From positions 1-42,756 of the forward strand of contig JAVVEZ010000024.1 in NCBI GenBank assembly GCA_032250895.1: DNA of 42,756 bases, read 5' to 3'. The DNA comes from JAVVEZ01 sp032250895 (lineage in GTDB: Bacteria > Pseudomonadota > Gammaproteobacteria > Pseudomonadales > Pseudohongiellaceae). The notes below the pieces were generated by a model. The model was not told where the DNA came from. It saw only the letters and a list, made by a program, of their open reading frames with translations, and did no database searches. Below, piece after piece: positions 9,332-17,000 of the stretch; the stretch's first letter is position 1; each line of letters opens with the position of its first letter. The position numbers and the translations under genes are program-made.

Positions 9332-9361
9332 AATGCGGCGAGGTGAATTTCGGAGATCTGG

Positions 9362-9895
9362 ATGAAGGTACTGGCTCGACTCGGCAGCTTCCTCGATGGT
9401 ATCAGTGAGGCCATGGGCAGGTTGAGCTCATGGTGCGCCGTGTTGATGGTGCTGGTGACCTGTTATGTGGTCTTTACCCGCTATGTCCTCAACGAAGGCT
9501 CCGTCGCCATCCAGGAATCGGTCACCTACCTCAATGCCATGCTCTTTCTGCTGACAGCGGCCTTTACTCTCAAGCACGGCGGCCACGTTCGGGTCGATAT
9601 CTTTTACACCCAGGCCTCTGTCCGCTACAAGGCCTGGGTGGACCTGCTCGGCAGCCTGCTGCTCTTGTTGCCGGTATGCGGATTCATTCTGTGGATCAGC
9701 TGGGGCTATGTGCAGGCCTCCTGGGCCGTCAGTGAGCAGTCCGGCGATACCGGCGGGCTGCCCTATGTCTACCTGCTGAAAACCCTGATTCCGGTCATGG
9801 CCCTGACCCTGATCGTGCAGGGAATGGCGGAAATTTTCCGTAATCTGGCCTTGCTGCTGAGCCCGAGCGCCCTGGCGCAGACCCCTGAATCATGA
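9362..9895 (+). CDS. dctQ: TRAP transporter small permease (DctQ-like)
   Basis: A 177-residue integral membrane protein with four predicted membrane helices (about 22-42, 57-76, 97-120 and 138-160), the size and topology of DctQ subunits. Typical family features are the YVVFTRYVLN segment and HGGHVRVDIFY before the third helix. It forms the membrane unit with DctM, driving solute uptake with an ion gradient. Its stop overlaps the dctM start (ATGA), so the two are translationally coupled. The binding-protein gene is not in this operon but lies 1.8 kb away on the opposite strand. Confidence 0.88.
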   Translation: MKVLARLGSFLDGISEAMGRLSSWCAVLMVLVTCYVVFTRYVLNEGSVAIQESVTYLNAMLFLLTAAFTLKHGGHVRVDIFYTQASVRYKAWVDLLGSLLLLLPVCGFILWISWGYVQASWAVSEQSGDTGGLPYVYLLKTLIPVMALTLIVQGMAEIFRNLALLLSPSALAQTPES

Positions 9896-11274
9896 TGGAA
9901 CTGATGCCGCTGCTGCTGTTCGTCTGCATCTGTCTGGTATTGATGCTCGGCTATCCGGTGGCCTTTTCCCTGGCCGGGACCTCCCTGGCCTTTGCCTTTA
10001 TCGGCTCCCTGCTGGGGCTCTTTGACAGCTCCTTCCTGAGCGCCGTTCCCAACCGCATTTATGGCATCATCACCAACACCAATCTCTTTGCCGTGCCCAT
10101 GTTTGTGTTCATGGGCGTGATGCTGGAAAAATCCAGAATTGCGGAAACACTGCTGGAGGGGATGGCCCTGGTGTTCGGCCGTCTGCGCGGCGGCCTGGGC
10201 ATTGCCGTGATCCTGGTGGGCATGCTGCTGGCGGCCAGCACCGGCATCGTCGGCGCCACCGTCGTCACCATGGGAGTACTGTCACTGCCCTCCATGCTGA
10301 AAGCCGGTTACAGCCCGGCCCTGGCCACCGGCACGATTTGCGCCACCGGAACCCTGGGGCAGATCATTCCGCCCTCCATTGCGCTGGTGCTGTTGGGCGA
10401 TGTCATGTCCAATGCCTACCAGCAGGCCCAGCTGCGCATGGGCGTGTTTTCAACCCAAACAGTTTCCGTCGGCGATTTGTTCAGCGGCGCGATGATCCCG
10501 GGCCTGCTGCTGGTCTTGTTCTATATCGTTTACATGCTGGTCATTGCCATTGTGAGGCCTGCGGCCGCGCCGCCGGCACGGGCGGAAGACCTTGCCGCAG
10601 CCCAGGGTGATCAGCATATTCTTGTACATCTACTGAAAAGCCTGATACCGCCGCTGATTCTGATCATTGCGGTGCTGGGTTCCATTCTCTCCGGCGCCGC
10701 CACACCGACCGAAGCCGCCGGGGTGGGTGCGCTCGGCGCCATCATGCTGGCGCTGGCCAGAAACAAACTCAATTACGACATTTTCAGGGAGGTCAGCCTT
10801 GCAACCGCCAGGATCAGCTCCATGGTCTACCTGATTCTGATCGGGGCTTCCATTTTTTCGCTGGTGTTCCGGGGTTTCGGTGGCGACCTGGTGGTCGAAG
10901 AGCTCTTTGTCAACATGCCGGGAGGTGTCTTTACTGCGACCCTGCTGGTCATGCTGGTGGTCTTTCTGCTGGGCTTCATTCTGGACTTTATTGAGATTAC
11001 CTACATGGTGGTACCCATCGTGGGTCCCATTCTGCTGGCCATGGGACTCGATCCCATCTGGCTCGGGGTCATGCTGGCGGTAAATCTGCAAACCTCCTTT
11101 TTGACGCCACCCTTCGGTTTCGCCCTGTTCTATCTGCGCGGCGTGGTCCCCACCCGTATTCCCACTGCGGCGATTTACCGGGGCGTCATCCCTTTCATCC
11201 TCATTCAACTTTGCATGCTGGGCCTGCTGGCTGTCTGGCCGGAGCTGGCAACCTGGCTGCCCGGACAGCTTTAA
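9892..11274 (+). CDS. dctM: TRAP transporter large permease (DctM-like)
   Basis: A 460-residue, very hydrophobic protein with about a dozen membrane helices. DctM-family signatures are visible: the early GYPVAFSLAG, FAVPMFVFMG, GATVVTMGVLSLPSM, GTICATGTLGQIIPPS and, near the end, LTPPFGFALFYLRGV. It is the ion-coupled transport subunit that receives substrate from the DctP protein. The loop around residues 225-240 is longer and Ala-rich. The gene starts inside the dctQ stop codon. The insert GDVMSNAYQQAQLRMGVFS near residues 165-185 matches the subgroup associated with keto-acid or carboxylate TRAP systems, but substrate assignment from this is weak. Confidence 0.9.
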   Translation: MMELMPLLLFVCICLVLMLGYPVAFSLAGTSLAFAFIGSLLGLFDSSFLSAVPNRIYGIITNTNLFAVPMFVFMGVMLEKSRIAETLLEGMALVFGRLRGGLGIAVILVGMLLAASTGIVGATVVTMGVLSLPSMLKAGYSPALATGTICATGTLGQIIPPSIALVLLGDVMSNAYQQAQLRMGVFSTQTVSVGDLFSGAMIPGLLLVLFYIVYMLVIAIVRPAAAPPARAEDLAAAQGDQHILVHLLKSLIPPLILIIAVLGSILSGAATPTEAAGVGALGAIMLALARNKLNYDIFREVSLATARISSMVYLILIGASIFSLVFRGFGGDLVVEELFVNMPGGVFTATLLVMLVVFLLGFILDFIEITYMVVPIVGPILLAMGLDPIWLGVMLAVNLQTSFLTPPFGFALFYLRGVVPTRIPTAAIYRGVIPFILIQLCMLGLLAVWPELATWLPGQL

Positions 11275-11486
11275 GGACGCTCTGAACAAACGCGCTACCG
11301 CTCGGCCAGCGCAATGGTTTGGTCGCAGAGATGGCCGCAGCAGGAGCTGCTGGTGAAATATCCAGATCAAAGCCTTGCGGGAATTCCGGCTTGCTGTTGT
11401 AATCCAGACTGGCAAAAAAATCGTATCGTGATTTTGTGCCCAGTGTCGTTTAAAGCCGTCTTGCGCCAGGAGTTATTGAGCCGTCC

Positions 11487-11942
11487 ATGTCAAACACTAT
11501 TTCAGACACTACGTCAAACACCATGAATATCGACCTCGATCCCAATCCGGACCCTGCCGGAGACCTGACCACTCAAACTCTGACCCTGCCCGCAGACACC
11601 AACCAGGATGGCAACATCTATGGCGGCTGGCTGGCCTCAAAAATGGATATGGCCGCCAGTATCGCCTGTGCCCGGATTGCCCGGGGCAAGGTAGCCACCG
11701 TGGCCATTGACGGCATCTCCTTTCTGGCCCCCATCAAGGTGGGCTCGCTGGTAAGCTGTTACACCAGGATCAGGGCCGTGGGCAGAAGCTCCATCAAGGT
11801 CGAGGTGGAGGCCTGGGTCATGCATGTGGCCAGTTGCGGGGAGTGGACCAAGGTCTCGGAAGGTCGCTTCATTTTTGTCGCCATCGACGACAATGGCCGT
11901 ACCCGGGCAATTCCCAGAGACAAACCCAGGGCCAAGTCCTGA
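11487..11942 (+). CDS. Acyl-CoA thioesterase, YciA-type hotdog fold
   Basis: A 151-residue protein with one hotdog domain. The segment DTNQDGNIYGGWLASKMDMA (residues about 32-51) matches the YciA/BACH active-site region, in which the Asp of the central helix and the Asn/Gly loop position the thioester. It should hydrolyse acyl-CoA in the cytoplasm. Length fits YciA (about 130-150). The ATG at 11487 has AGGAG 14 bases upstream; a second ATG at 11523 would remove a low-complexity N-terminus. It lies 212 bp after dctM, so it may or may not be co-transcribed. Confidence 0.85.
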   Translation: MSNTISDTTSNTMNIDLDPNPDPAGDLTTQTLTLPADTNQDGNIYGGWLASKMDMAASIACARIARGKVATVAIDGISFLAPIKVGSLVSCYTRIRAVGRSSIKVEVEAWVMHVASCGEWTKVSEGRFIFVAIDDNGRTRAIPRDKPRAKS

Positions 11943-11994
11943 TGCCTTCCCCCCGTCCCTGAGTCCTGACAAATATCGAAATTCGACGGGTCCA

Positions 11995-13125
11995 TCAGGG
12001 ATCCGGGTTCAGCGGCAAATCACGGGCTTTGGTATAGGCCTCTTCACTGATCTTGTGATAGTTTCGCACCTGCGCTTCGAAATCCCGATAGGAGGCATGA
12101 ATCCTCTCGGCCATGGGACTGATGGTTCCCAGCTCATCGGTCACCTGCCGCGAAATCCGCTGTAAGGCCTGCAGCAGATCATCGGGAAACTTCCTGATAT
12201 CCACATGGTGCTTTTCCACCAGCTCTTTGAGCGCCCCGCTGTTGCGGGCGGTAAATTCATCCTCCATTTCCAGATTGGTTGCCTCGGCAGCCGTCAGCAT
12301 GATCTCCTGCAAGTCCGCCGGCAGCGCTTCAAAGAGCTGCTTGTTGAAAATAAATTCTATGATCGCCCCCGGCTCGTGCCAGCCCGGGTAGTAGTAATAT
12401 TTCGCGATATCATAAAACCCGAAGGCCAGATCATTGTAGGGCGCGGTGAATTCGGTCGCATCGATCACCCCGGTCTGCAGGGAGGTATAGAGCTCGCCTC
12501 CCGGCAGGTTGACCGACACGCCTCCAAGTCTTTGCAGAACCTCTCCACCCAGGCCCGGAATCCGCATCTTGAGACCACGAAAATCCTCCACGGAATTGAT
12601 TTCCTTGTTGAACCAGCCGCCCATCTGCACATTGGTGTTGCCACCCCTGACCGGTATCAGATTGAAGGGCGCATACAGTTCACGCCACAGTTCTCCGCCG
12701 CCACCGTATTTGATCCAGGCATCCATCTCCCTGCCATTGAGACCAAAGGGAAGAGCACTGAAAAACTGGGCTTCCGGTACCTTGCCCTTCCAGTAATAGG
12801 CCGCACCATGGCCCATTTCCGCACTCCCTGCGCTGACCGCATCGAAGACTTCCAGGGCCGGCACCAGCTCACCCGCGCCATAGACCCTGATTTTCATGCG
12901 GCCGCCCGACATGGCTTCCACCTTGCGGGCGAAATACTCGGGCGCGGTGCCGAGGCCGGGAAAGTTTTTCGGCCAGGCCGTGACCATTTTCCAGTTGTAG
13001 CGCTGTTGTGGAGCGGCGGTCGCCGTGTCTTCATTTTGCTCCGGAGCCGCGCCACAGGCGGACAGCACGAACAGCGCAGCGGCCAGCAGGCCACTGCGGT
13101 AACGCTTGCTGAATGTTCTCATCAC
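11995..13125 (-). CDS. dctP: TRAP transporter substrate-binding lipoprotein (DctP/TakP-like)
   Basis: A 376-residue protein. The N-terminus has a signal with lipobox LSAC (Cys24), so the binder is predicted to be lipid-anchored rather than freely periplasmic. The mature part follows the TakP subgroup pattern: MVTAWPKNFPGLG near the start, an Arg-containing strand (GLKMRIPGLGGEV), a hinge (GVIDATEFTAPYNDL) and YYYPGWHEPG. That subgroup includes binders of 2-oxo acids and calcium lactate, so a small hydroxy- or keto-carboxylate is the likely ligand. It faces the dctQM-thioesterase genes tail to tail and is presumably the missing third subunit of that transporter, but it has its own promoter. 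Confidence 0.88.
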   Translation of the reverse strand: MMRTFSKRYRSGLLAAALFVLSACGAAPEQNEDTATAAPQQRYNWKMVTAWPKNFPGLGTAPEYFARKVEAMSGGRMKIRVYGAGELVPALEVFDAVSAGSAEMGHGAAYYWKGKVPEAQFFSALPFGLNGREMDAWIKYGGGGELWRELYAPFNLIPVRGGNTNVQMGGWFNKEINSVEDFRGLKMRIPGLGGEVLQRLGGVSVNLPGGELYTSLQTGVIDATEFTAPYNDLAFGFYDIAKYYYYPGWHEPGAIIEFIFNKQLFEALPADLQEIMLTAAEATNLEMEDEFTARNSGALKELVEKHHVDIRKFPDDLLQALQRISRQVTDELGTISPMAERIHASYRDFEAQVRNYHKISEEAYTKARDLPLNPDP

Positions 13126-13173
13126 CCGTCTTCCTTCAGTGCCGGACCTGAGGCCCGGTCAGTTGGACTTTTC

Positions 13174-15393
13174 TTATAAGGCTTCCAGTCTGGCATGGGA
13201 CATCACCAGCCATTTGCCTCCCTCATCATCAAAATTGATCTGCACGCGGGCATTGTTGCCACTGCCTTCATAGTTCAGCACCACCCCTTCGCCAAACCTC
13301 GCATGCCGCACCCGCTGGCCCAGACTCAGGGCCGTCGCCGGAATCATGGCATCGTGCCGGAAGTCCCTGGTCTGCCCGGATTCACCCCGATAAGGAGATC
13401 GGGTTCCGGCAAAAAACGGCCGCCTCGCCTGGGCTTTCAACCTGACCTCTTCCAGCAGCTCAGCCGGTATTTCACGCAGGAAGCGCGAGGGTCGGGTCAG
13501 GTTTTCCTCGCCGTGCAGGCGTCTTGATTCCGCATGGCACAGGTAGAGCTTGAGCCGGGCCCGGGTGATCCCGACATAACAGAGCCTGCGCTCTTCTTCG
13601 AGCCCCTCCAGACTGTCCATGGACATTTTATGGGGAAACAAGCCTTCCTCCATGCCGGCAATAAAGACCAGGGGAAACTCCAGGCCCTTGGCCGAATGCA
13701 GGGTCATCAGCTGCACGGCATCTTCGTGTGCCTCGGCCTGGGCATCTCCCGCATCGAGCGCCGCCTTGTCCAGGAAGCCGGTCAGTATGTCCAGATGTGA
13801 AGGTTCCTGCCCGCCATCAGTGTCTTCGGGAAGTCTGAACGCCTTCGCGGCATTGACCAGTTCCTCCAGGTTTTCGATGCGGGTATTGGCCTTTTCACCC
13901 CCTTCCTTTTCATGGTGCTGAATCAGTCCGCTGCGCTTGATTACCTGCTCGCTGAGCTCAAACAGGTCCTGGTCCCGGGCGCAGGCCGTCATTTCATTGA
14001 TAAGCCCTATAAAGGAGCCCAGGCTTGCCGCTGCCCGGGGGGGCAGCCGTGTCTGGCTCAGGGCCGTGTTGGCCGCCTGCCATAAAGAAATCTGCCCTTG
14101 CCGGGCGAAGTCTCTGAGCGTATCCATGGTTTTATTGCCAATGCCACGTACCGGTGTATTGACCACCCGTTCAAAGGCAGCATCATCCTGTGGATTGGCA
14201 ATCAGCCGGAGATAGGCCAGGGCATTGCGAATTTCCAGGCGCTCATAAAAACGAAAGCCGCCATAGATACGATAGGGCATGGACACCCTGAGCAAGGCCT
14301 CTTCCAGTTCCCGGGATTGGGCATTTGAGCGGTACAAAATGGCCGCTTCTGAACGCCTGTTGCCCTGGCTTACCCAGTTTTCGATCCGGTCACAGATGAA
14401 ACGCGCCTCGTCCTGTTCATTGAAGGCGCTGTAAACCGAAATCGCGTCCCCCGCCTCTCCCTCGGTCCACAATTGCTTGCCGAGACGACCACTATTGTGG
14501 GCGATCAGCTTATTGGCGGCCGTCAGGATGTTGCCGGTGGAGCGGTAGTTCTGTTCCAGCCGGATGAGGCCTGCGGGACTGAAATCCTGTTCAAAGTGCT
14601 GAATATTTTCTATTCTCGCGCCGCGCCAGCCATAGATGGACTGGTCATCATCGCCAACGACCGTCACCCGTCCACTGCGGCCCGCGAGAACCCTGAGCCA
14701 GGCATACTGCACGGCATTGGTGTCCTGGAACTCATCCACCAGAATCTGGCCAAAACGATGTTGATAGTGTTTCAGCAACTCCGGCTTATTGAGCCACAGT
14801 TCATGTGAGCGCAGCAGCAACTCGGCAAAGTCCACCATGCCGCCCCGTTGACAGGCCTGTTCATAGGCCATGTAAACCGTCGTCATGGTGCGGGTGAAGT
14901 CATCGCCGAACGCCTCAATACTCCCGGCCCGGATGCCCTCATCCTTTTGCTGATTGATAAACCACTGGCATTGTTTTGCCGACCACTTGCCTTCATCGAG
15001 GTCCAGGCTTTTGATCAAACGCTTCAACAGGCGGAGCTGGTCATCGGCATCCAGTATCTGAAACTTTTCCGGCAGGCCGGCTTCCTGCCAGTGTGCTCTC
15101 AGCAGGCGATGCGCCAGGCCGTGAAACGTGCCAACCCACATGCCACCCAAAGGACGCTGCAGGATCTCTTCTATGCGCGTCCGCATTTCGCTGGCGGCCT
15201 TGTTGGTAAAGGTAACCGCGAGTATGCCCGCTGGCGACAGCCCCTCGATCTGGATGAGCCAGGCGATCCGGTGTACCAGAACTCTGGTTTTGCCGCTGCC
15301 GGCACCCGCCAGGATCAAAAGATTTCCAGGTTCAGCCGTTACCGCCTGACGCTGATTATCATTGAGAGAATTGAGTATGTGGGAGACATCCAT
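13174..15393 (-). CDS. uvrD: DNA helicase II, UvrD
   Basis: A 739-residue superfamily 1A helicase, close to E. coli UvrD (720) throughout. The N-terminal MDVSHILNSLNDNQRQAV is nearly the same. Walker A is GAGSGKT (30-36), followed by VTFTNKAA (motif Ia), LVDEFQDTN (motif II), GDDDQSIYGWRGA (III), LEQNYRS (IV), LMTLHSAKGLEFP (V) and CYVGITRAR (VI). The C-terminal RVRHARFGEGVV segment is the Tudor-like tail of this family. It unwinds DNA 3'-5' in nucleotide excision and mismatch repair. It is divergent from the cold-shock gene. No deviations from the family were seen. Confidence 0.97.
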   Translation of the reverse strand: MDVSHILNSLNDNQRQAVTAEPGNLLILAGAGSGKTRVLVHRIAWLIQIEGLSPAGILAVTFTNKAASEMRTRIEEILQRPLGGMWVGTFHGLAHRLLRAHWQEAGLPEKFQILDADDQLRLLKRLIKSLDLDEGKWSAKQCQWFINQQKDEGIRAGSIEAFGDDFTRTMTTVYMAYEQACQRGGMVDFAELLLRSHELWLNKPELLKHYQHRFGQILVDEFQDTNAVQYAWLRVLAGRSGRVTVVGDDDQSIYGWRGARIENIQHFEQDFSPAGLIRLEQNYRSTGNILTAANKLIAHNSGRLGKQLWTEGEAGDAISVYSAFNEQDEARFICDRIENWVSQGNRRSEAAILYRSNAQSRELEEALLRVSMPYRIYGGFRFYERLEIRNALAYLRLIANPQDDAAFERVVNTPVRGIGNKTMDTLRDFARQGQISLWQAANTALSQTRLPPRAAASLGSFIGLINEMTACARDQDLFELSEQVIKRSGLIQHHEKEGGEKANTRIENLEELVNAAKAFRLPEDTDGGQEPSHLDILTGFLDKAALDAGDAQAEAHEDAVQLMTLHSAKGLEFPLVFIAGMEEGLFPHKMSMDSLEGLEEERRLCYVGITRARLKLYLCHAESRRLHGEENLTRPSRFLREIPAELLEEVRLKAQARRPFFAGTRSPYRGESGQTRDFRHDAMIPATALSLGQRVRHARFGEGVVLNYEGSGNNARVQINFDDEGGKWLVMSHARLEAL

Positions 15394-15671
15394 GGGCTGT
15401 CATTCTAGCAAAATACCGGGCCGGGATTGGTTTATGCCCAAATTTATTTGCCTGTAATTGAAAATAGTCGCTCTCCGAGATTTGAAATTGACATAAAACT
15501 TGTTACCATCGGACCAAGCGGTTAACAATTCTGTCTTCAATGGGCATGCTTGTTACCGCCGGAATGCGGCCGAATTCGGTTTCATTTCTCAGATAACGCT
15601 GCGTTTTTCCATAGAATACAGCAAGTTAAATTCGCCAACGAATGTTGGTATTTGTTATATAAGAGAGTGAT
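15394..15671 (+). promoter_or_regulatory. Long leader/promoter region of the cold-shock gene
   Basis: 278 bp between the divergent uvrD and the cold-shock gene, with no ORF. cspA-type genes often have long structured 5' leaders that act as thermosensors, and the spacing allows one here. A small hairpin CCAAC-GAAT-GTTGG (15635-15648) sits 23 bases before the start codon. A TTGACA (15488-15493) is present, but no good -10 follows it at normal spacing, so the promoter is not assigned. Confidence 0.4.
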
Positions 15672-15881
15672 ATGTCAGAACAAGTAGAAGGTACTGTTAA
15701 GTGGTTCAATGATGAAAAGGGCTTTGGATTTATTGAGCAAGCTGGCGGTAAGGATGTTTTCGTCCATTTCAGCGCCATCATGGGCGACGGTCGTCGTACC
15801 CTGTATGAAGGCCAGAAAGTCAAGATGAACGTTACCCAGGGTCAGAAGGGCCCTCAGGCAGAGAACGTTACTCCCCTTTAA
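15672..15881 (+). CDS. Cold-shock domain protein (CspA family)
   Basis: A 69-residue single cold-shock domain, the usual CspA length. It carries GTVKWFNDEKGFGFI, with RNP1 (KGFGFI) at residues 16-21, and RNP2 (VFVHF) near 29-33. These aromatic residues bind single-stranded RNA and DNA, letting the protein act as an RNA chaperone or transcription antiterminator. The ribosome-binding site (AGAGAG) is modest. A terminator-like hairpin follows 10 bp after the stop. Which paralogue (CspA, CspD or other) cannot be said from sequence. Confidence 0.96.
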   Translation: MSEQVEGTVKWFNDEKGFGFIEQAGGKDVFVHFSAIMGDGRRTLYEGQKVKMNVTQGQKGPQAENVTPL

Positions 15882-15890
15882 TTGCACGGT

Positions 15891-15918
15891 GGGCCAGGCA
15901 GTGAATGCTGTCTGGCCC
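15891..15918 (+). terminator. Hairpin after the cold-shock gene
   Basis: GGGCCAGGCAG (15891-15901) pairs with CTGTCTGGCCC (15908-15918) over 11 positions with one G-U pair, loop TGAATG. A weak T-rich tail (CGTATTATT) follows, so this is a plausible intrinsic terminator. Confidence 0.65.
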
Positions 15919-15970
15919 GCTCGTATTATTAAAGTACTCTGCCCACGGCAAGTAGGCGGATGATGCCTTG

Positions 15971-16000
15971 AACTCAAGAAAAGTACGCTTTTTTTGAGTT
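15971..16000. terminator. AT-rich inverted repeat before hexR
   Basis: AACTCAA (15971-15977) and TTGAGTT (15994-16000) flank A- and T-rich arms (GAAAA...TTTTT). It may be a bidirectional terminator or a regulator site near the hexR promoter. Evidence is only the symmetry. Confidence 0.35.
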
Positions 16001-16117
16001 TGAGCATTTTCTTTTTGCTTGAGAATCATTGAGATTTTTACACGCGGCACGACCGTATCATCGGTCTAATTTGTTGTTTTTCCTGTGTTCTGGTTTTTAC
16101 CATTCAGGATCCCCTTC

Positions 16118-16987
16118 TTGGAAAGCCCGAATCTAATCCGAAAAATCAGCCAGTCTTCGCCGGCATTGCGCAAGTCGGAACGCAAGGTGGCCGAGTTTGT
16201 GCAGAAAAACCCTGAAACCATCATCAATATGCGGATCATTGACCTGGCCACAAATGCCGGGGTCAGCGAGCCAACGGTGATCCGCTTCTGCCGTGCCATC
16301 GGCTTTGATGGTTTCCAGTCCTTCAAGGTACAGCTCGCCCAGTATCTCGGTGCCAGCGCGAGCTTCAGTCAGTTTTCCGTCAGTGATTCAGATTCCGTCT
16401 CTGACCTGAGCCGCAAGGTATTCGATTCAACCATCGGTTCCCTGCTCAACGTTCGGGACGAACTCAATCCTCGCGCACTGGAGCAGGCCATCAAGGCTCT
16501 GTGCCGCGCAGAACGGGTCGAGTTTTACGGTTTTGGCGCCTCTGGTTCAGTGGCAATTGACGCCCAACATAAATTCTTCCGCTTGCAAGTCACGGCTGCC
16601 GCCTATACGGACCCTCATATCCAGCATATGTCCGCCATTTCCCTGAAACCGAATGATGTCGTGGTCGCCATTTCCCAATCCGGCCGCACCAAGGCTCTGA
16701 TCCAGAGCGTCAACCTGGCCACCGAAGCCGGAGCAACCGTGATCGGCCTGGTTCCCGGAGAGACGCCGCTTGCCGAGTTGTGTGCCTTGCCCATTTATGT
16801 CAACGTGGAAGAAAACCACCAGGAATTTACACCGGTCTCCTCCCGCATTGCGCATCTGCTGGTGATCGATGTCCTGGCCATGGGTGTCGCGCAGCATCGG
16901 GGGGATCTTCTGAAGGACCATCTCAAACGCCTGAACAAAAGCCTGAGATCCCTGCGTACGGGTACGCATTCGTCCAAACCCAAATAA
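16118..16987 (+). CDS. hexR: HexR-like transcriptional regulator (RpiR family)
   Basis: An N-terminal RpiR-type HTH (LATNAGVSEPTVIRFCRAIG) and a C-terminal SIS sugar-phosphate domain (about 120-260; FYGFGASGSVAIDAQHKF, VVAISQSGRTKALIQ). It aligns along its length with Pseudomonas HexR, which represses central sugar metabolism (Entner-Doudoroff, glucose-6-phosphate dehydrogenase) and is released by KDPG. I chose the TTG at 16118 because AGGA lies 8 bases upstream and the product then begins like HexR; an ATG at 16085 would add 11 hydrophobic residues not seen in the family. It converges on glmS with 13 bp between stops. No target genes such as zwf are in the window, so the HexR role is from homology. 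Confidence 0.85.
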   Translation: MESPNLIRKISQSSPALRKSERKVAEFVQKNPETIINMRIIDLATNAGVSEPTVIRFCRAIGFDGFQSFKVQLAQYLGASASFSQFSVSDSDSVSDLSRKVFDSTIGSLLNVRDELNPRALEQAIKALCRAERVEFYGFGASGSVAIDAQHKFFRLQVTAAAYTDPHIQHMSAISLKPNDVVVAISQSGRTKALIQSVNLATEAGATVIGLVPGETPLAELCALPIYVNVEENHQEFTPVSSRIAHLLVIDVLAMGVAQHRGDLLKDHLKRLNKSLRSLRTGTHSSKPK

Positions 16988-17000
16988 GCCCGGAGCGCCT

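Noticed and set aside
12205..13179. 324-aa plus-strand ORF opposite dctP
   Set aside because: Antisense shadow of a clear TRAP binding protein gene.
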